Origin: Nitrososphaerota archaeon | Lineage (GTDB): Archaea > Thermoproteota > Nitrososphaeria > Conexivisphaerales > UBA164 | Length of the DNA: 37,094 nt | Direction of reading: 5' to 3' | NCBI GenBank assembly: GCA_023381255.1 | Contig: JAMCTX010000003.1 | Span: 64,392-101,485, forward strand | Shown: in pieces, positions 32,670-37,094 of the stretch | Layout: each line of letters begins with the position of its first letter | Numbering within the stretch: position 1 is the first letter of the stretch | Notes under the pieces: generated by a model | What the model saw: the letters and a program-made list of their open reading frames with translations, nothing else | Database searches by the model: none | What the model was told of the DNA's origin: nothing | Program-made: the position numbers and the translations under genes

Positions 32670-34252
32670 TTCACTATCCTGATCTCCAGAATCCTGTCAA
32701 GCCTGAAACTCCTTTGAGCGCTGTCCTTTGAATCAAACCCCCTCATGCCCAGGTATTTTCTGCCCTGATATTCCAGTGTGCCAACAAGCTCAGGCGAGAC
32801 AACCCTTATGGATTTTTCATCGTTGGCCTTCAGGTACACGATTTCAACTTTTTTGCCATTATTAATGGCTTCGTTTATCAGTTCGGTCCTTTTTTCAATG
32901 GAAATGTTCTCCCTTGATTTTGCATACTGGAAATTTGTTAGAAAGCGCACGACCCTCCAGTCGGTCCTTATATCTTTCTTTTCGATTCTTTTTTTCAGCA
33001 CGATGCCTTCAATGGTTCTGCACCTGCTAAGCGCTACATAGATCTGGCCGTTTGCAAATACCCCTGAGCGAGTGTCCAGCAGTATCTTATCAAAAGTTTT
33101 GCCCTGGCTCTTGTGTATTGTTATCGCCCAGGCAAGCATCATGGGATACTGTGTGAAACTGCCAACAACTTCCGACTGCAGTTTCTTAGTTGAATCGTCA
33201 TAAAAGAGCCTTGTGAGCTCCCAGGTGTAAGGTTCAACATCAACAGTTAACCCTGCCGAAAGCCTGACCCTTATGAAGTCTTTCTGGATGCCTGTTATGT
33301 AACCTATGCTGCCATTTACCCATCTTTTCTTTGGGTCATTATTCACAAGCATGACCTGGGCTCCAACTTTGAGTGTAATGGTTTCATCGGCCGGCAAATA
33401 GTTCTTGTCAAACTTGCCGTAGGTATCCGCCGAAAAGCTATACGCCTTTCCGGGCAACTTTGACAGGTTTTCCATGTTAATGCTGTCAGCCAGGTCGTTC
33501 TTGGTAACAAGCACTACGTAACCTTCATTTATCCCGGGCGTGAATGACGGGTCACATCGCCTGTTGAGTTCGTCAAGCTGTTGGTCGGTAATGCTGTTGT
33601 TCCTTATGGAATTGAGCAGGTCAATGAACGCTGAATCAGTCTGCCTAAAATATGTGTCAAGCTCTATAAATTCCAGTTCCAGCTTGCCGAAAACTTTAGA
33701 ATCAAAGAAGTATTCACTGGTGTACGACTTTCTGAACATTTCCCTTTCCCTTGACGAGACAACCGGCGGTAGCTGGTAAAGATCACCTATGAATACCACC
33801 TGCGTTCCGCCAAACGGTTTGTTGCTTTTCCCGTTTAACCTCATGAACCTGTCGATACAATCAAGCAGGTCAGCCCTCACCATTGATATCTCGTCTATTA
33901 TTATCATGTCAAGCCTTTTGTAAAGTCCAGCCCTGCCAGCAGGCAGCTTCTGCACGGCATCAACCGTGATGTCTGGCCTGAACTTGAAGAAGGAATGTAT
34001 GGTTTGCCCCCTGATGTTCAGGGCGGCGACGCCAGTTGGAGCAACTGCAGCCACTTTCTTTTTTGTTATGCTTCTGAAGTGCATCAGGAGGGTGGATTTG
34101 CCCGTGCCCGCCTTTCCGGTTATAAATATGTTTTTGTCAGTATTTTCCATAAGCTCAAGCGCTTTCCTGAAGTTGCCCTCGATTTTAAGTGAATCTGGAC
34201 CCAATCTAAACACCAATCGACCATCATCTTTTAAATATATTATGCATTCCAT
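32666..34252 (-). CDS. Pif1-like SF1B helicase with C-terminal WYL-like domain
   Basis: The 528-residue protein shows helicase motifs in order: Walker A FITGKAGTGKST (42-53), AVAPTGVAALNIRGQTIHSF (motif Ia), Walker B DMIIIDEISMV (115-125), QVVFIGDLYQLPPV (motif III), YFRQTD, then QVMLVNND, MLAWAITIHKSQGKTFD (motif V) and YVALSRCR (motif VI). It should unwind DNA 5' to 3'. Residues about 465-528 (VEIVYLKANDEKSIRVVSPE, YQGRKYLGMRGFDSK, RSFRLDRILEI) match a WYL-type domain, a ligand or nucleic-acid sensor seen in regulators of DNA damage and phage defence. It is divergent from PadR with 50 bp between starts. Confidence 0.85.
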   Translation of the reverse strand: MECIIYLKDDGRLVFRLGPDSLKIEGNFRKALELMENTDKNIFITGKAGTGKSTLLMHFRSITKKKVAAVAPTGVAALNIRGQTIHSFFKFRPDITVDAVQKLPAGRAGLYKRLDMIIIDEISMVRADLLDCIDRFMRLNGKSNKPFGGTQVVFIGDLYQLPPVVSSREREMFRKSYTSEYFFDSKVFGKLELEFIELDTYFRQTDSAFIDLLNSIRNNSITDQQLDELNRRCDPSFTPGINEGYVVLVTKNDLADSINMENLSKLPGKAYSFSADTYGKFDKNYLPADETITLKVGAQVMLVNNDPKKRWVNGSIGYITGIQKDFIRVRLSAGLTVDVEPYTWELTRLFYDDSTKKLQSEVVGSFTQYPMMLAWAITIHKSQGKTFDKILLDTRSGVFANGQIYVALSRCRTIEGIVLKKRIEKKDIRTDWRVVRFLTNFQYAKSRENISIEKRTELINEAINNGKKVEIVYLKANDEKSIRVVSPELVGTLEYQGRKYLGMRGFDSKDSAQRSFRLDRILEIRIVN

Positions 34253-34263
34253 CTAAAATCGGG

Positions 34264-34275
34264 ATAAATTATTTA
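34264..34275 (+). promoter_or_regulatory. ATAAATTATTTA motif, copy 1 (padR promoter)
   Basis: This 12-mer recurs exactly at 34638-34649 and 34653-34664. Here it lies 27 nt before the PadR ATG, at or beside the TATA box. It could be the PadR self-operator, though it is pure A/T and may simply be promoter sequence. Confidence 0.35.
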
Positions 34276-34302
34276 AGTTAGGCAAAATATATAATAATTA
34301 TC

Positions 34303-34641
34303 ATGAGGCAGAAAAAACAGCTCCTTAGGGGCATTTTGTCGCTTCTAATTTTGAGCAAACTCATTGAAAATCCCAGCTACGGTTATGCTCTGGAAATGGA
34401 AATAAACGGCATAATAGGCGACAAGCTGCCACGGGGAACTGTATATGTCATACTAAAATACATGGAAAAAAAGGGCCTGATCAGGGCAGAAACCAGAAGC
34501 GACGGCAGGAGGGTCAACGTTTATTTTGTTACAGAAACCGGGATGGAGCTATTATACAGCCATGTAGAATTGCTTGAAAAAATGAAGGAACTCATAAGTA
34601 TGATAATTGAAAGCACGGAAAAAGTACAAAAACATTTATAA
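34303..34641 (+). CDS. PadR-family transcriptional regulator
   Basis: This 112-residue protein has a PadR winged helix: LRGILSLLILSKLIENPSYG, YALEMEINGI, LPRGTVYVILKYMEKKGLIR and RRVNVYFVTETGMELL, followed by a helical dimerisation tail. PadR proteins usually repress a neighbouring transporter or enzyme gene in response to a small hydrophobic ligand. The gene just downstream, a truncated methyltransferase, would have been the target, and a repeated 12-mer lies in both promoters. The length is standard for the short PadR type. Confidence 0.88.
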   Translation: MRQKKQLLRGILSLLILSKLIENPSYGYALEMEINGIIGDKLPRGTVYVILKYMEKKGLIRAETRSDGRRVNVYFVTETGMELLYSHVELLEKMKELISMIIESTEKVQKHL

Positions 34642-34665
34642 ATTATTTAGATATAAATTATTTAG
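34638..34665 (+). repeat. ATAAATTATTTAG direct repeat (copies 2 and 3)
   Basis: Copies at 34638-34650 and 34653-34665 are identical over 13 bp. The first overlaps the PadR stop and sits at the TATA position for the following ORF. Confidence 0.5.
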
Positions 34666-34674
34666 TGATATATG

Positions 34675-34824
34675 ATGTATTTTGAAAGGCACGCTTATAA
34701 TATGCGAATGGCATATGACATTAACGAAATAATGCAGTTTCTTGGCATTGAACGCGGATGGGATGTAGCTGACCTTGGGGCAGGGGAATGGAACAGCTCC
34801 GTCAAACATTATAATTCGTTATAA
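34675..34824 (+). pseudogene. Truncated SAM-dependent methyltransferase
   Basis: Forty-nine codons start MYFERHAYNMRMAYDINEIM and reach WDVADLGAGEWNSS, the first Rossmann motif (D-L-G-x-G) of class I methyltransferases. They then end in HYNSL and a TAA. A full enzyme would need about 150 more residues. The motif itself looks damaged: GAGEG would be expected where GAGEW stands. It follows PadR by 33 bp in the same direction. An alternative ATG is at 34672. Insertions to the right (IS110, TnpB) make loss by transposition or deletion likely. Confidence 0.6.
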
Positions 34825-34895
34825 TAGCATATAATTGATGTTAAATCCAGTTGAGGAACGATACATATAAATTCTGCAATTGCCATAATTATTTA

Positions 34896-35036
34896 ATGGC
34901 GCATCCCTGGGAATCGCACGGCGAAAAGAGGGCGATTGTTGGTTACTATGAGCCTTCAGACGAGGTTATGAAATACCTTCAGGATATCTATGACATTTTT
35001 ATCTTTTTCCAATCCTTATTTTCATCACCATCCTGA
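34896..35036 (+). CDS. Short orphan ORF, probably the 5' end of a gene cut by IS110
   Basis: The ATG is about 29 nt after the TATA-like catataaat (34863-34871). It encodes 46 residues starting MAHPWESHGEKRAIVGYYEP and containing DEVMKYLQDIYD, then an out-of-character hydrophobic end (IFIFFQSLFSSPS). The first 30 residues look like a real N-terminus, the rest like read-through into element DNA. I do not recognise the family. The IS110 gene ends 50 bp downstream. Confidence 0.4.
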   Translation: MAHPWESHGEKRAIVGYYEPSDEVMKYLQDIYDIFIFFQSLFSSPS

Positions 35037-35086
35037 AAAGGCTGGCATCCATCTATTCGGGGATTGCCCCATTTTCCTTTTCACCC

Positions 35087-36172
35087 CTATGAAGAACTTT
35101 CCCTATTCATGGGACGGGGATTTCCCCACTCCTGATCCCAGGGCTTAAGCTCTTCATAGGTTAAATTCCTTTTCAGCATCCAATATGCATAAAGGACAAG
35201 CCTCCTGGCTATGGCAATTATCGCCTTCCTTTCCCCCCTCTTATGCTTGAGTTTCAGGTAGCTTTTCCTCAGGTGGGGGTCAACCCTTATGGCTGTCCTT
35301 GCGCACTCGATAAGGTTCCTCCTGAGCCACCTGTTTCCTGTTAGAGTGATGTGGCCTGTATATTCAGTGTCGCCTGACTGATGCAATGATGGGACAAGGC
35401 CAATATATGCAGCTGCGTGCTTGGAGTCAGGAAACCTGTTTACATCTCCAAGCTCTGAGGAGAGGAACAAAGCAGTATACGCTGCTATCCCTGGAATTGT
35501 ATCGAGCAATTGGGCGTTTCTATCCGTGGCAACTTCAAGTGCAATGTCAGCATCAAGTTCCCTTATTATCGATTCAGTGAGTTCAAGGTCCCTCAACCTG
35601 ATATCTATCTCTCTAAAATGAAGCTTCTTTAACTCCTCCCTGCCCTTATCAGAGAAAGGCTCCTTTACCTTTATCCCTCTCCTCTTAAGCATCCACTTTA
35701 TTGATGTCTTGAGCTGAGCCCTTCTTAACCCATAGCTTACTCTGTCCCTGATCAGGTACCTCCTTTCCATTGTTTTATCATCCGCAATATATGATACCGG
35801 CAAATAATTTGTCCTAAGCAAATCACCAAGTATAAACGAATCGCTCCTGTCATTTTTTGTCTTGCTTTCACCAATCAGCTTGACCTTTGTTGGATTAGCA
35901 ACGTAAACATGGCAGGATTGTACCTTTGCAAGCTCCTGATATATTGGCCTTATGAATCCAACTGATTCAATTGCAACATGCTTTTCATCCGCAGGAAACT
36001 TGGATATGAACTCAGACAGATCCCCGGTTGGCAGCCTCCTCTCCATAACCGTCGTTCCATCCCTATCAAGCACAGCGACCTGTGATTCCCTTTCGTGAAC
36101 ATCTACCACGAAATAAACTTCCTTTGATGTCATGCTGCGTACATTGTCCTTCTTCCTCTTTAATTCTCCCAT
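35087..36172 (-). CDS. IS110-family transposase (DEDD recombinase)
   Basis: This 361-residue protein, counted from the ATG at 36172, has an N-terminal RuvC-like domain with D24 (FVVDVHERES), E69 (HVAIESVG), and D108 and D111 (KTKNDRSDSFILGDLL). The C-terminal Tnp domain has LLDTIPGIAAYTALFLSSEL, KHAAAYIGLVPS, QSGDTEYTGHITLTGNRWLR with a likely catalytic serine near 266, and ECARTA. IS110 enzymes use a bridge RNA from the element's own noncoding end to pick donor and target. The frame is open to 36322, but that extension overlaps the opposite TnpB gene and has no family similarity. A start at 36133 is also possible. Confidence 0.85.
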   Translation of the reverse strand: MGELKRKKDNVRSMTSKEVYFVVDVHERESQVAVLDRDGTTVMERRLPTGDLSEFISKFPADEKHVAIESVGFIRPIYQELAKVQSCHVYVANPTKVKLIGESKTKNDRSDSFILGDLLRTNYLPVSYIADDKTMERRYLIRDRVSYGLRRAQLKTSIKWMLKRRGIKVKEPFSDKGREELKKLHFREIDIRLRDLELTESIIRELDADIALEVATDRNAQLLDTIPGIAAYTALFLSSELGDVNRFPDSKHAAAYIGLVPSLHQSGDTEYTGHITLTGNRWLRRNLIECARTAIRVDPHLRKSYLKLKHKRGERKAIIAIARRLVLYAYWMLKRNLTYEELKPWDQEWGNPRPMNRESSS

Positions 36173-36184
36173 GTCATAGTAATC

Positions 36185-37094
36185 ATGCAGGTTGCAATAA
36201 GGCACGCGCTTGAGACAGCGTACATAATGGCAAGAAGGGATGGCAGGGTGCCCTCGCCTATAGCGCTTAGAAGGGAAATCAAGCCCTGGTTCACATCCAA
36301 TTACAATTACGCCGTGCACCACATGAACCCTGTATGCAGGGCAGCAGTTGCTTTACTAAGATCATACAAGAAACACCACGAGAGCAAGCTCGGGATTCCT
36401 GATGTAAAGAAATTGGAAATGAGGATAGATGCAGAGCTGTTCAAGGTTGAGGGTGACAAAGCAAGGATAACGCTGCAGCCGGGGCATTACGCCTACGTTC
36501 CGTTAAACACCAGGAACAAGCACTTTCAGGAATACAGTAAGGGGAAAACCTCCGAGCTCTTGATAACGGACACGGTTGTAGTTTTGACATTCACAGTTTC
36601 AAGCGGGAAAAAGCCGATGGGCAAGAACATTGCTGGCCAGGACCTCAACTTCTCCACGGTAGACACAACCGTTGTTGCAATAAAAGACAGCAAGCCTGAA
36701 CTGAAAGGAACTGACACAATAAATACCTCAAACATAAAGCACATCCAGCGGGATTATACAAGGAGGAAGCAAAAACTGCAGAAGCACATCCCTAACAAGC
36801 AGAAGAGAGACAGGAAGATAAAGGAGACAAAGGGCAGGCAGGAGAACAGGGTCAACGACGCGCTGCAAAAGTTGTCAACCAAAGTGGTTGAAGAGAACCC
36901 TGACACAACGTTTGTCTTTGAGGACTTGAAAGGAATAAGGAACAATGGCGATAATAAGGGCAAAACGTTCAGGACAGAGCTCAACAGGTGGCCCTACAGG
37001 TCATTCCAGAAAATGGTTGAGTACAAGTCGTCATGCAAGACTGTTTACGTGAACCCAAGGGGGACCTCATCCGAGTGTCCCGTGTGCGGGAGCA
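36185..37094 (+). CDS. tnpB: TnpB with zinc ribbon, incomplete at the window end
   Basis: The frame is open from 36164 and runs off the right edge; 303 codons are visible from the ATG at 36185. Segments match the archaeal TnpB type: NYNYAVHHMNPVCRAAVALL with RSYKKHHESK, MRIDAELFKVEGDKARITLQ, GQDLNFSTVDTTVVAIKD with the first RuvC aspartate D153, ENRVNDALQKLSTKVVEENP, FVFEDLKGIRN with E246, and ECPVCGS beginning the zinc ribbon. It is unrelated in detail to the TnpB at 20671. Its N-terminus seems to lack 30-50 residues, as if the IS110 element to the left cut it off. Confidence 0.8.
   Translation, partial: MQVAIRHALETAYIMARRDGRVPSPIALRREIKPWFTSNYNYAVHHMNPVCRAAVALLRSYKKHHESKLGIPDVKKLEMRIDAELFKVEGDKARITLQPGHYAYVPLNTRNKHFQEYSKGKTSELLITDTVVVLTFTVSSGKKPMGKNIAGQDLNFSTVDTTVVAIKDSKPELKGTDTINTSNIKHIQRDYTRRKQKLQKHIPNKQKRDRKIKETKGRQENRVNDALQKLSTKVVEENPDTTFVFEDLKGIRNNGDNKGKTFRTELNRWPYRSFQKMVEYKSSCKTVYVNPRGTSSECPVCGS

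Noticed and set aside
36173-36322. N-terminal extension of the IS110 transposase frame
   Set aside because: These 50 codons have no family similarity and are antisense to the TnpB coding region that starts at 36185.
1-37094. CRISPR array or cas genes
   Set aside because: I saw no regularly spaced repeats and no cas-like proteins; the TnpB genes are transposon-borne.

Overview
The window looks like a chromosomal stretch of an acidophilic, thermoplasma-like euryarchaeon (Thermoplasmatales or a close relative). Evidence: archaeal ribosomal protein L15e, an archaeal-type RibL, a thermopsin-family acid protease, an AbrB-PhoU phosphate regulator, an archaeal-type tRNA-Thr, and many ATG, GTG or TTG starts 24-30 nt downstream of TATA-like boxes with no room for a Shine-Dalgarno site (leaderless transcripts). 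The taxon is inferred from gene content, not from a database search.

Layout. 1-6.7 kb: C-terminal end of an FAD-dependent oxidoreductase, an amino-acid permease, a divergent phosphate module (AbrB-PhoU regulator and PHS-type transporter), a radical SAM protein, a DUF488 protein and a frameshift-like small membrane gene. 6.7-7.2 kb: two TnpB relics collide next to tRNA-Thr(CGT). 7.3-15.4 kb: a DUF998 membrane protein, a large winged-helix/STAND/TPR regulator, a secreted beta-helix protein, two paralogous membrane proteins, a CocE/S15-like hydrolase with an altered nucleophile elbow, and a cupin. Two of these genes share the promoter layout GGTTTAC-N9-GTAAACC, N6, TTAACTA, N22, ATG. 15.4-15.75 kb: a 321-bp IS607 internal-deletion derivative keeping both ends and a putative omegaRNA. 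16-20.6 kb: thermopsin, membrane and pilin-like proteins, a CoA-binding protein and an HX4DH membrane protein. 20.6-22.8 kb: the parent-type IS607 element with intact tnpB and decayed tnpA. 22.9-26 kb: amino-acid permease, helical protein, a broken membrane gene and a broken DDE insertion sequence.

26-34.3 kb is a dense housekeeping block: AlaX editing protein, OB-fold protein, CDF transporter fused to a NifX-like domain, then a tightly overlapping run (unknown protein, FAH hydrolase, Sua5, phosphoglycerate dehydrogenase, L15e, FAD synthase), and a Pif1-type helicase with a C-terminal WYL-like domain. 34.3-37.1 kb returns to accessory DNA: PadR regulator, truncated methyltransferase, orphan small ORF, IS110-family transposase and a zinc-ribbon TnpB running off the window.

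The most interesting signals are (1) the duplicated, precisely spaced palindromic promoter beside the STAND regulator, (2) an IS607 family in three stages of decay that leaves an orphan omegaRNA possibly served in trans by the intact TnpB, which itself lacks the usual third RuvC aspartate and zinc ribbon, and (3) domain fusions (CDF-NifX, Pif1-WYL).
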